Below, in pieces: positions 33,152 through 41,500 of a stretch of DNA of 53,028 nt. Position 1 is the first letter of the stretch, and each line of letters opens with the position of its first letter. Origin of the DNA: Lachnospiraceae bacterium (GTDB lineage: Bacteria; Bacillota; Clostridia; Lachnospirales; Lachnospiraceae). Where the stretch lies: the NCBI GenBank assembly GCA_017934175.1, contig JAGBKB010000002.1, forward strand, positions 75,060 through 128,087, written 5' to 3'. The position numbers were made by a program, and so were the translations under genes. The notes beneath the pieces are model-generated. The model did no database searches. It was not told where the DNA came from and saw nothing but the letters and a program-made list of their open reading frames with translations.

Positions 33152-33625
33152 TTATTTATATTTCTTCATTTCATCTTTGCCTTTTTTTTCTGTTTTAAAT
33201 TTAGTAACTGCAACATTAATGCTATCTCCACTTACAAACTTAATATCATATTCTGGTGCAATCCACATCCAGTTGTTTCTTTTAACTGAAATATCATAAT
33301 ATTGATATGAATTCTTTTTTATCGTTATAGTTTTTATTTTTTTATCTTTCTTGCCATCTTCTCTTTCTATAATCTCAACTTTTACATTTGTGTTAGAATT
33401 ATTTTTTAAATATACTCTTATTGTATTTGCAGTTTCATTATTAAATGTTAAAACGGCATCTCCTTTTTTACTAAGTTTCCGATACACAGCACCACTTGAT
33501 GCTTTTAAATTCGTTTTAGAACCACCACTCCAACCAACACCTTCATTTGAATATGCAAATAAATTAAAAGATAGGCATATACAAAACAACAATGTTAATA
33601 ATACTGAAATATATTTTTTCATCAT
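33152..33625 (-). CDS. Small secreted protein, unknown
   Basis: 157 residues with a signal peptide (ISVLLTLLFCICLSFNLFA, cut near residue 24). The mature N-terminus contains GVGWSGGSKTNLKASSG, echoing the GWSGGSSPSGNN near the N-terminus of the giant lipase at 12180. The rest is beta-rich with Lys-rich turns (REDGKKDKKIKTITIKKN) and WMWIAPEYDIKF, consistent with one small beta-sandwich. There are no catalytic residues I recognise. The Shine-Dalgarno sequence is weak. It follows a DUF6273 wall protein 59 nt upstream on the same strand and may be co-expressed. Confidence 0.7.
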   Translation of the reverse strand: MMKKYISVLLTLLFCICLSFNLFAYSNEGVGWSGGSKTNLKASSGAVYRKLSKKGDAVLTFNNETANTIRVYLKNNSNTNVKVEIIEREDGKKDKKIKTITIKKNSYQYYDISVKRNNWMWIAPEYDIKFVSGDSINVAVTKFKTEKKGKDEMKKYK

Positions 33626-33684
33626 ACTTTGCTTCTTTATTTTCTTATAGTTATTAATTATGTAAAGGTTTTATTTTAAATACA

Positions 33685-34938
33685 TCAATCTATTAATTTC
33701 CCATTCTCATCTACCCATTTCCCATCTGGTGTCATCTCATTTCTAAACATAGAACCATATGCTTTTACTTTTTTATTACGACTCTTATACCAACCATCTC
33801 CATCATCATACCAATTGTCAGAATTATCGTGGAATTCATTAAAATAATATTTACTACCATCAATTTTTGTCCATCCTACTACCATCTTTCCTGATGATGG
33901 TTTCAAATAATAAGTTTGTCCATCTGTTGGGTCTACAAACCATCCTTTTTTTCTTGTGGTTCTATCACTTTCATAATAATACCAACTCCCCCCTTTCGTT
34001 TTATACCAAGAATCAGGTTCAGGTTGTTTTTCTTTTAGCGAATCCTCTAAATCTTCTTCTTCATCCAAACCTGGATTACCTGGCACAACTGGTACAATAG
34101 CACCTTTATCTTTATCTGCATCCCTATTATCTAATGATGATATGTTGACCCAAAGTGCAGGGCGAACACCAGGATATATATTATAATCATATTCATCTAT
34201 CCATTTATTAGTTTCTGCTCCGCCCTGCCAAAGACATCCAGCATATCCAATGAATGCTGCAGCCGATGCTCTTATTCCAGGTGATCGAAGCCAGTATCTG
34301 CTATTCCCTTTATGCCATGCAGTACCATTATTTACAAGATTTTTATAAGTACTAATATTTTCACTTATTGCATAATTTGTTGGTCGAGTAGCGGAAAATT
34401 TAGAACCTTTCATAGTCTCTCCACTATATGGATCGGGATTATTAAAGTATTTAATAACTTCTTCACTACTCAAACAAAATATCTTATCACTTGTATTATT
34501 TCCACCATCTGTTCCATACACTTGATTACTATTATTCAAAATGTTAGATACTACTATACAAATTTGCTCATTATTATCAAATGCACTTCTTAAGAATGTA
34601 TGATTAAGCCACTGCCTTAAAGTACTATGTGCCCAAGTAACATTCTTAAAATCTTGCAAACTATCATTATAACACTTAAAATCAAGAATATATTTTGACA
34701 ATAAAAAGGCTTCATTTCCTTTTCGGTCAAGAACTATCCACTCAATAGGCTCTTTAACATCTGAACTATTTTGATAATAAGAACCAAATCGCACAGTATC
34801 CATCTGATCAACAAGTGTGTCTCTACTATAACTTGTTACCAATTTGCACTGATTAATTTCTGATAAATCATAAGTGTTAGCAAAACAACTCAAAGAAAAA
34901 TGTAAACAGAAGAATAGAACTAAAATGACTCTTTTCAT
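33685..34938 (-). CDS. Secreted DUF6273 protein with wall-binding repeats
   Basis: 417 residues. Signal peptide 1-20. The domain at about 50-270 has the DUF6273 pattern: EPIEWIVLDRKGNEAFLLSK, STLRQWLNHTFLRSAF, KIFCLSSEEVIKYF, SRYWLRSPG and YPGVRPALWVN. A Glu/Pro-rich linker follows (about 285-310). The C-terminal 100 residues are choline-binding-like units: WYKTKGGSWYYYESD, GWTKIDGSKYYFNEF and a final TPDGKWVDENGKLID. It is probably held non-covalently at the wall. The function of DUF6273 is unknown. AAAGGAGA before the ATG. Confidence 0.85.
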   Translation of the reverse strand: MKRVILVLFFCLHFSLSCFANTYDLSEINQCKLVTSYSRDTLVDQMDTVRFGSYYQNSSDVKEPIEWIVLDRKGNEAFLLSKYILDFKCYNDSLQDFKNVTWAHSTLRQWLNHTFLRSAFDNNEQICIVVSNILNNSNQVYGTDGGNNTSDKIFCLSSEEVIKYFNNPDPYSGETMKGSKFSATRPTNYAISENISTYKNLVNNGTAWHKGNSRYWLRSPGIRASAAAFIGYAGCLWQGGAETNKWIDEYDYNIYPGVRPALWVNISSLDNRDADKDKGAIVPVVPGNPGLDEEEDLEDSLKEKQPEPDSWYKTKGGSWYYYESDRTTRKKGWFVDPTDGQTYYLKPSSGKMVVGWTKIDGSKYYFNEFHDNSDNWYDDGDGWYKSRNKKVKAYGSMFRNEMTPDGKWVDENGKLID

Positions 34939-34963
34939 ATTTTCTCCTTTTTATATTTTGTAA

Positions 34964-35353
34964 TTAACTACATATTTCATAATTACAGAAATCAACAATT
35001 TCTTTTATATTTGCTGAATCAAATATGTATAAAATACTTGGAATATAACATATAAAATAAGTGTTAATATTTGCATCCATATTAAAAATATATTTCCCTA
35101 ATGATACAACTAAAACAATCAAAGAAATCTTATATCCAATGATTAATCCATTTAAAAAATGCTGTACAGTTTTATTAAATATTTTATTATCAATTTTTCT
35201 TTTTACAATTGACAATAATAATAAAAATAGAAAAATCATAACAAAAGCAATTTTTTTATTATTAGAATAAATACATAACAAAAATTTAAGTAATATTGCA
35301 ACTATACTTAAAAGCACAATAAAATTAATTATTAATGAATATCTTTTTTTCAT
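34964..35353 (-). CDS. Small polytopic membrane protein, unknown
   Basis: 129 residues. Four hydrophobic segments (about 8-28, 34-50, 68-88 and 95-112) joined by short Lys/Asn loops, and a polar end (NIKEIVDFCNYEICS). GAAAAAGGAATT precedes the ATG. No motif is recognised. It is the first gene of a possible three-gene unit with the DUF6273 protein (25-nt gap) and the secreted protein at 33152. The leader upstream carries unusual hairpins (35380-35439). Confidence 0.65.
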   Translation of the reverse strand: MKKRYSLIINFIVLLSIVAILLKFLLCIYSNNKKIAFVMIFLFLLLLSIVKRKIDNKIFNKTVQHFLNGLIIGYKISLIVLVVSLGKYIFNMDANINTYFICYIPSILYIFDSANIKEIVDFCNYEICS

Positions 35354-35379
35354 AGTTCAATTCCTTTTTCTTAAACTTC

Positions 35380-35439
35380 AAGTCAAGATGCTTTAGCATC
35401 TTGACTTATGCCCTGTTATTATACTACCTTACAGGGCAT
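35380..35439 (-). promoter_or_regulatory. Tandem hairpins at the promoter of the 35353 gene
   Basis: AAGTCAAGATGC and GCATCTTGACTT (35380-35391, 35396-35407) form a perfect 12-bp stem with loop TTTA. Adjacent, ATGCCCTGT and ACAGGGCAT (35408-35416, 35431-35439) flank a minus-strand TATAAT (35423-35418) placed exactly in the loop. The outer pair looks like an operator bracketing the -10 box, and the inner stem would lie near the 5' end of the mRNA. The remaining 35440-35527 holds only AT-rich sequence. Confidence 0.5.
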
Positions 35440-35527
35440 AAAATTTTTTCAAATTGTTAATAACCTATAAAGTTATCCACAAAAATCATACCAAAAAAAA
35501 AGCAAGATATTAACAAACATTTAGTAA

Positions 35528-35562
35528 TAAAAAAGCCACTATGCTACTTGACACAGTGACTC
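35528..35562 (-). terminator. Terminator of the 35677 gene
   Basis: AGCCACT (35534-35540) pairs with AGTGACT (35555-35561) with one G-U pair. On the minus strand the stem is followed by six T. Confidence 0.65.
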
Positions 35563-35676
35563 TTCATTATTAATTCTATTTATTTTTGTTAAGTTTAAAT
35601 TTCTACTAAAATAATTATCTCTTAAAGAGAGATATGTATGATTTCTCTTGCTAATGTTAAACATTTTTGCTATATT

Positions 35677-36834
35677 TTATTTATTTTTCTTTACAACACC
35701 TTCACCATATATGGTTATCCAATCATTCTTCATTGAGACTGGTGTCCAACCATTCTCCTCACATGCTTTATACATACTTTCTGCTTTTTTAGCATTACCA
35801 TTCTCTCTCTCTAAATCATCGCAACACAACATAAATGCTGCACTTTTATATTTATTATTTGTTATAGTATAGTTTGCCATACTATAGTCACCAGAACTAT
35901 TACCAAATGATAAAACTGGCTGTTCCCCTATTTCTCTCACTATTGCTGCAACTTTATTCATGTTTAGATTTTGTATAATGGAATCTCCGCCAAGTATAAC
36001 TTTATCATTTTGTTTAAATTGATATGTTAAGCCATTTTCACCATTTTGGTTCGTTGCTACAAATGATTCATCAGATCCTATGATTTGAGATTTTGGTATA
36101 TCTATAACACCTTCTACTATTTGTCTAAGAACTTGTCTATCTGATCCACTTATTAGATAAATTGTAAAATCATTTTTTTGCAAAAAATTTATTACTTGAA
36201 GCATTGGTTTATAAAATGCATCTCCATTAATCATTCCTTCATAACTTGGTGCTGCTTTGCTCTTAAAGTTTTTTACATAATCTGACAACTCATCTATAGT
36301 CATTCCCTTAAATGATGATGCAAGACTTTGTCCATATTCAAACTCAAGGCCTTTCACTAAAACACCATCTTCCATCATTGCCCTTATTTTCTCAGCAATT
36401 TCTTTTTCTGATGCACTTGCTCTATCTTTATATTTTTCATCTTCCATTATATGATGATAAAACAATCTACCCTCAAAATAAAAAGGGTCAGTTTCACAAA
36501 ACAGTGTTCCGTCAAAATCAAATACTGCAATTCTATTTTTCACTGGTATAAAATCTTTTGAGTTTTCATTTGTTATCGATTTCATATAATCATTTAATTC
36601 CAATTTTAATTTTGAAGTATCAGTCCATAAACTTAACTCATCTGTAGCATTTAACACTTTTTCTGAAGTATTTACATTTTCTGCTATAGTTGTAGTTTGT
36701 TCAGTTGACAATGTTTTTACATTTTTGTTCACAACAAATTTAAAATTAAAACTTAATGATGCTACTAGCACTATCGCAAGCATTAATGATAACATTTTCC
36801 AAAAATTAACTTTTTTGCTCTTTTCTTTTTCCAT
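35677..36834 (-). CDS. Membrane-anchored HAD-family phosphatase
   Basis: 385 residues. One N-terminal helix (about 12-31) anchors a HAD domain predicted outside the membrane. Motif I is AVFDFDGTLFCETDPF (nucleophile Asp about 108), motif II is YLISGSDRQVLRQIVEG, and motif III/IV is VILGGDSIIQN with SFGNSSGDYSMANY. The helical cap between I and II resembles the phosphoserine-phosphatase-like group (haloacid dehalogenase-like hydrolase). It may dephosphorylate an extracellular or envelope substrate. GAGGTT precedes the ATG. It has its own terminator and is divergent from pyruvate kinase. Confidence 0.83.
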   Translation of the reverse strand: MEKEKSKKVNFWKMLSLMLAIVLVASLSFNFKFVVNKNVKTLSTEQTTTIAENVNTSEKVLNATDELSLWTDTSKLKLELNDYMKSITNENSKDFIPVKNRIAVFDFDGTLFCETDPFYFEGRLFYHHIMEDEKYKDRASASEKEIAEKIRAMMEDGVLVKGLEFEYGQSLASSFKGMTIDELSDYVKNFKSKAAPSYEGMINGDAFYKPMLQVINFLQKNDFTIYLISGSDRQVLRQIVEGVIDIPKSQIIGSDESFVATNQNGENGLTYQFKQNDKVILGGDSIIQNLNMNKVAAIVREIGEQPVLSFGNSSGDYSMANYTITNNKYKSAAFMLCCDDLERENGNAKKAESMYKACEENGWTPVSMKNDWITIYGEGVVKKNK

Positions 36835-36925
36835 TTTAACCTCTTTTTCATTACTATTATAATTTTATTAAATAGTTTTATCTAACTTATTTATTATACC
36901 ACATTTTCATATTTTTTTTGTTTTC

Positions 36926-36954
36926 TTGTAATAATCTCTTCATTTTGATATAAT
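36926..36954 (+). promoter_or_regulatory. Promoter of pyruvate kinase gene
   Basis: TTGTAA (36926-36931), 17-bp spacer and TATAAT (36949-36954) with TGA as extended -10, leading to a leader of about 20 nt with GTGGAGG. Confidence 0.7.
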
Positions 36955-36981
36955 ACCATTGCATGAAAAAGTGGAGGTTAT

Positions 36982-38418
36982 ATGAGAAAAACTAAAATCA
37001 TTTGCACTTTAGGACCAAATGCAGAAAACTATGAGATACTTAAAAAAATGGCTAATTATATGGATGTGGGTAGATTTAATTTCTCACACGGAAGTCACGA
37101 AGAGCATCTCAAAAAATTAGATTTACTTAAAAAAATCAGGGAAGAAGTTGGTAGACCAATTGCAGCCCTTCTTGATACTAAAGGTCCCGAAATTAGAACT
37201 AAAAAAAATAAAAATGGTGAGATTATAAAACTCGTTGCTGGAAATGAAGTAGAACTTACTATAGAAGATGTTCTTTGCGATGAAAAAATTATCTCTGTAA
37301 CTTATGATGGAATAGTTAAAGATGTAAAAGTTGGTGACACCATCTTAATTGATGATGGTATTATGGAACTAAAGGCTAAAAAAATTACTGATAAAAGTAT
37401 CATTTGCGATATTATAACTGGCGGTGAATTAAATGAACGTAAAGGTGTAAATCTTCCTGGTATAAAAGTTAATCTTCCAGATTTATCTGAAACTGATATT
37501 GCCGACATAGAATTTGGAATCAAAGAAGGTTTTGATATAATTGCAGCATCTTTTGTCCGTTCTGCAAATTGCATAAGACAAATTAAAGACATTTTAAATA
37601 AGCATAATTACAAAATGCTAATAATTGCAAAAATTGAAAATCGTGAAGGTGTAGATAACATAGATGAAATAATAGATGAGGCAGATGGTGTAATGGTTGC
37701 AAGAGGTGACCTCGGTATAGAAGTTAAAGCATCTGAAGTTCCTTATCTCCAAAAACAAATTATAAAAAAGTGTAATCAAAAAGGAAAGATTGTTATAACT
37801 GCAACTCAAATGCTTGATTCTATGATTAAAAATCCAAGACCTACCAGAGCAGAAGTTGCTGATGTAGCAAATGCTATTTACGATGGAACGGATGCAATTA
37901 TGTTAAGTGGTGAAACTGCAAATGGTAAATATCCTATTGAGTCAGTGACTATGATGGATGCTATTTCAAAAGAAACTGAATCGCATATCAATAATCAACA
38001 TAGACTTGATGAATCTCTTTTTCAAAGTGAGATAAACCACACTATAACAAATACAGTTTGCAAAAGCATAACAGTTGCTGCAAATGATTTAAATGCAAAA
38101 GCAATAGTTGCACCTACCATATCAGGACATACTGCAAAAGTAATATCAAAATTTAAACCAAATGTTCCTATATTTGCTCTTTCTAAAAATATAAATGTGG
38201 TTAGACAGCTTATGATTTATTATGGTGTCACTCCTATGATGTCAAATCGTGCAGAAGAATCAGATGCCATAGTCGGCGATGCACTTGTGCAACTTCGTGA
38301 TTCTCACCTTTTAAATGTCGGTGATACTGTTGTAGTTGCATTTGGCAGGTCTATAAAAGAAGATAACGAAAGAATAAAAGCACATACTAACACAATGAGA
38401 ATAGAGGTTGTATATTAA
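36982..38418 (+). CDS. pyk: Pyruvate kinase
   Basis: 478 residues. It makes pyruvate and ATP from phosphoenolpyruvate and ADP. MRKTKIICTLGPNAEN, FNFSHGSHEEH, ALLDTKGPEIRTK, then the active-site strand IIAKIENREGVDNIDEI, VMVARGDLGIEV, ITATQMLDSMIKNPRPTRAEVADVANAIYDGTDAIMLSGETANGKYP split over the last barrel strands, and a C-terminal allosteric domain (IVAPTISGHTAKVISKF). It lacks the extra PEP-utiliser-like C-terminal domain of many Bacillus enzymes. Convergent with the nitroreductase gene; the two stop regions overlap by 4 bp. Confidence 0.97.
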   Translation: MRKTKIICTLGPNAENYEILKKMANYMDVGRFNFSHGSHEEHLKKLDLLKKIREEVGRPIAALLDTKGPEIRTKKNKNGEIIKLVAGNEVELTIEDVLCDEKIISVTYDGIVKDVKVGDTILIDDGIMELKAKKITDKSIICDIITGGELNERKGVNLPGIKVNLPDLSETDIADIEFGIKEGFDIIAASFVRSANCIRQIKDILNKHNYKMLIIAKIENREGVDNIDEIIDEADGVMVARGDLGIEVKASEVPYLQKQIIKKCNQKGKIVITATQMLDSMIKNPRPTRAEVADVANAIYDGTDAIMLSGETANGKYPIESVTMMDAISKETESHINNQHRLDESLFQSEINHTITNTVCKSITVAANDLNAKAIVAPTISGHTAKVISKFKPNVPIFALSKNINVVRQLMIYYGVTPMMSNRAEESDAIVGDALVQLRDSHLLNVGDTVVVAFGRSIKEDNERIKAHTNTMRIEVVY

Positions 38419-38939
38419 ATGTATTTAACAAATTCACTTATATCATTTCTTTTAAAGTGCCATGGATTTGGTTTTGACTTTTCATTAGGATATCCAAGAC
38501 CAAGCATCATAACTGGTATTATATTATCTGGTAATTGAAATGTCTCTTGGACACTTTTTGCATCAAAACCTCTTATCCAAATTGTATGCACTCCTAACTC
38601 TTCTGCCTCATACATCATAGTAGTTGCCGCTATACTTGCATCTTGGTCGCCTGAATTATAATTACTTAATAACCTATCGTTTGGTTGAGTCCACACAACA
38701 TCTAAATCATAACAAACTAAAATCATAGTTGGCACATTATAATGAAATGGTGTAACAGTTTTAAGTTTTGCTAGTCCTTCTTCACTACTAATTACATAAA
38801 ATCTCTGTGGTTGATAATTGCATGCTGTAGGAACAATTTGTCCTGCCTCAAGTATTTTATCCAGTTTTTCTTTTTCAATTTGTTTGTCACTAAAAAATCT
38901 CTCTGAAAATCTATTTTTTGCAAGTTCTAAAAAAGTCAT
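38415..38939 (-). CDS. Nitroreductase family flavoprotein
   Basis: 174 residues. FLELAKNRFSERFFSDKQI is the typical FMN-binding start (RxSxRxF). VPTACNYQPQRFYVI and the MLGLGYP near the end are other family marks, and QDASIAATTMMYEAEELGVHTIWIRGF is the dimer helix. It probably reduces nitro compounds, quinones or flavins with NAD(P)H. Length is on the short side but complete. GAGGTATTT precedes the ATG. Confidence 0.92.
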   Translation of the reverse strand: MTFLELAKNRFSERFFSDKQIEKEKLDKILEAGQIVPTACNYQPQRFYVISSEEGLAKLKTVTPFHYNVPTMILVCYDLDVVWTQPNDRLLSNYNSGDQDASIAATTMMYEAEELGVHTIWIRGFDAKSVQETFQLPDNIIPVMMLGLGYPNEKSKPNPWHFKRNDISEFVKYI

Positions 38940-39000
38940 AAATACCTCCTATTATAATTTATTTTTTAACTTGTTTGTATTAGGTTTCTTATATTGTTTT

Positions 39001-39384
39001 CTATTTTACTCTTTTTCTTTTTTTAGGTGCCGTAGATAAAAAACTTATGTCTATTAGATTACAAATTTCTTTTAATTCAACTGTTCCATCAAGTAGAACT
39101 GTAACCCAATTCCCACGACTTATATGATAACCTTTAAAATATCCTTTCTTACAAATTAATGCATCTCTAAATTCTGCATCATCAATTTTAATATTTAAAA
39201 TATAAACTCTTGTTTCCCCAACTAATCCAAGTTTCTTTTTTTCTACATCCATTATAAGAGAAAACCATTTTTTATTATCAGAGTGCCTGAAAATGGCATA
39301 ATTAGGGAATCTTCGCCACAAATATTCAGGTTTCGCTTTATATTTCTTTTCAATATATTTAAATACTTCTTTTTTATTATCCAT
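39001..39384 (-). CDS. MmcQ/YjbR-family protein
   Basis: 127 residues. FKYIEKKYKAKPEYLWRRFPNYAIFRHSDN, KWFSLIMDVEKKKLGL, then FRDALICKKGYFKGYHISRGNWVTVLLDGTV correspond to the YjbR (CyaY-like) fold, including the conserved 'xGxxxxxHxxKxxWxxV' region, with Arg-Gly in place of the usual Asn-Lys. The C-terminus is Lys-rich (APKKRKRVK). The family is often annotated as DNA-binding, but the role is not settled. It lies singly between the nitroreductase and surface genes. Confidence 0.85.
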   Translation of the reverse strand: MDNKKEVFKYIEKKYKAKPEYLWRRFPNYAIFRHSDNKKWFSLIMDVEKKKLGLVGETRVYILNIKIDDAEFRDALICKKGYFKGYHISRGNWVTVLLDGTVELKEICNLIDISFLSTAPKKRKRVK

Positions 39385-39520
39385 ATAATTACCTACAAAT
39401 CTATATTCATTTTATTAGCCAATTGCCAGTCGTAAAAATATTATTTTTTATTATACCACAAAACTCTATTTTTATTTACAAAAAATAATTATTTCAAAGA
39501 CTCTTCAATTCTTTTAAATT

Positions 39521-39546
39521 AAAAAGCCCAACCATATGGCTAGGCT
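39521..39546 (-). terminator. Terminator of 39603-41405
   Basis: AGCC...GGCT (39525-39528, 39543-39546) with an inner CCATATGG core, followed on the minus strand by TTTTT. Confidence 0.55.
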
Positions 39547-39602
39547 ATTAGATTCCTATATATTATGCTGTTCCACATATATTTAATTTATTCTTTCTTT
39601 AT

Positions 39603-41405
39603 TTATTCAATTTTGTATTTATTACTATCATTAATATCTAACACTCCATTTATATCTGCATAATACCCATCAGGAGTATATTCATCTACAAGTAATCTTC
39701 CATTATCCAAAAAATAGTAATATTTATCGTCTATTAGTTTCAAACCAGTACACATCTTACCTACATTATATGTATCATCATCAAAGTAATAATATACTCC
39801 ATTTTTATCTATACCCCAGCCAACAATCATTCTTCCTTCACCATCAAATCCATATGTCGAACTACAAGGTTTTAAGGTAATTGGATTAATATAATCTATT
39901 ATATAAATAACATCTTTACTTATTATATTGTTTAAAATTAAATTCCAAGCATTTTGCTTTTTATTAAATTGCCATTTTGCCCCTTTTAAATCAATTTTTT
40001 TGATGCTTTCTGATAATTCTATCGCCTCACGATATTCTGCTACAATTTCTTCCGTTTCATCCAAATTAAATGAAATGCTAGTACTATCATATGTTTCTCT
40101 TACAAGATTTATGCTTTCATCTTTAATTATAGTAATCTCTTTTTCATTTATTTGTTTTTTATTTGATGTTTCACTTGTGATATTATTCTGACGTGTATTA
40201 AGTTTAAATAAATTACTGGATATATTATCTACAAAAACAAAAACATGTTTAAAAAATGGTATATCGGATACTCTATATTTATTATTATAATTAATCAATG
40301 TAAGCACTAATATTACTAATGTTATTAGCTTAATTATTGTTAATAGTATAAATTTGAAAGTTCTTACAAATAAACTTGAACTTTTTTTCTTTTTATTAAG
40401 ATTATAATAATATGTATTATCTTGTCTTGCTGCATTATTGGTTTTGTTATGTTCTAACTTAATTTGTTTTGATACTACTTTATCATTTGAATTAATTGAT
40501 AATCTTGCTATTTTTTTCTTTTCACTATCGGTTTCAACTACTTTATTATTTTTTGTTTCATTATTTATTGTATGTTCTAACTCTTTTTTATTATTAGATA
40601 TATTATCATGTTTGATTTTATTGTTATTTTGTACATTACTATCATCTATATTTTTATTTTTACCATCTTTGCTTTTTTGTGAATTAGTGATAACAATACC
40701 TACATCTTTACTGTCTATACTATTTTTAATTTCGCCATTGTCTATATTTTGTATAGAATTATTTTTATTATTAAACTCATCTTGGCTTAAAATTGTATTA
40801 TTGTTTCTTGTATTATCGTTATTATTAATTTCATTATCATTTTCTTCTAATAAGAAATGAATATAATGGTCCTTCTTTAAAAAATCATCTCCACCAAAAT
40901 AAACTCTTACTTTTACAGATGTGCAATAATAATATGTATAAACTGCCACAATTATTGTAAACCATATTATCATAAAGAAAGTATCTTTAAAATCAAAAAA
41001 TAGCATAATTAACATTACAACATAACAAACAGCACACATATTATGATAAAATAACAAATAGTCTGAATCTCTGTTTTTAAGTTTCTTTAGAAAAATTATG
41101 CAAAAAGTAAAAACTGCAATATCTATTACTACATATAAAATAAACAATACTGTAAAAAAAGAACCTACAATCCCTAGATACCTGCCTACCATGTTTATCG
41201 CATTTATAAAATCAAATTTAAAAAAATAGTATATTATCATTAAGTTATAAATTGCAAGTAATACTATACTTATATATCCACAAATAATTTGAAATTTTAA
41301 AAAACCTGCAGCCTCGTGATAAGGATGATTTGGGTCTGCAAGATATTTTTTACTCTCTATACCTACTTGTTTAATTTTTCGTTTTAAATTTTTAATAAAT
41401 TCCAT
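39603..41405 (-). CDS. Polytopic membrane protein with Asn-rich linker and wall-binding end
   Basis: 600 residues. Four membrane helices at the N-terminus (about 36-62, 82-110, 122-140 and 142-160), then about 200 residues rich in Asn, Lys, Asp and Ser (NNDNTRNNNTILSQDEFNNK), another helix (about 350-370), and an outside region. The C-terminal 110 residues are wall-binding-like units: GWGIDKNGVYYYFDDD, TGLKLIDDKYYYFLDNG and TPDGYYADINGVLDI. This would tie the membrane to the wall polymer. The first residues HPYHEAAGFLKFQIICGY may be cytoplasmic. No catalytic domain is visible. The Shine-Dalgarno sequence is weak. Confidence 0.75.
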   Translation of the reverse strand: MEFIKNLKRKIKQVGIESKKYLADPNHPYHEAAGFLKFQIICGYISIVLLAIYNLMIIYYFFKFDFINAINMVGRYLGIVGSFFTVLFILYVVIDIAVFTFCIIFLKKLKNRDSDYLLFYHNMCAVCYVVMLIMLFFDFKDTFFMIIWFTIIVAVYTYYYCTSVKVRVYFGGDDFLKKDHYIHFLLEENDNEINNNDNTRNNNTILSQDEFNNKNNSIQNIDNGEIKNSIDSKDVGIVITNSQKSKDGKNKNIDDSNVQNNNKIKHDNISNNKKELEHTINNETKNNKVVETDSEKKKIARLSINSNDKVVSKQIKLEHNKTNNAARQDNTYYYNLNKKKKSSSLFVRTFKFILLTIIKLITLVILVLTLINYNNKYRVSDIPFFKHVFVFVDNISSNLFKLNTRQNNITSETSNKKQINEKEITIIKDESINLVRETYDSTSISFNLDETEEIVAEYREAIELSESIKKIDLKGAKWQFNKKQNAWNLILNNIISKDVIYIIDYINPITLKPCSSTYGFDGEGRMIVGWGIDKNGVYYYFDDDTYNVGKMCTGLKLIDDKYYYFLDNGRLLVDEYTPDGYYADINGVLDINDSNKYKIE

Positions 41406-41500
41406 AATGGTCGTTTCTCTTCTAATCTTATTTTATCCAAAATTAATAATATTTTTTTCATATTCCAATGCTCGTTAAACTTATATATTGTGTCATTGTT

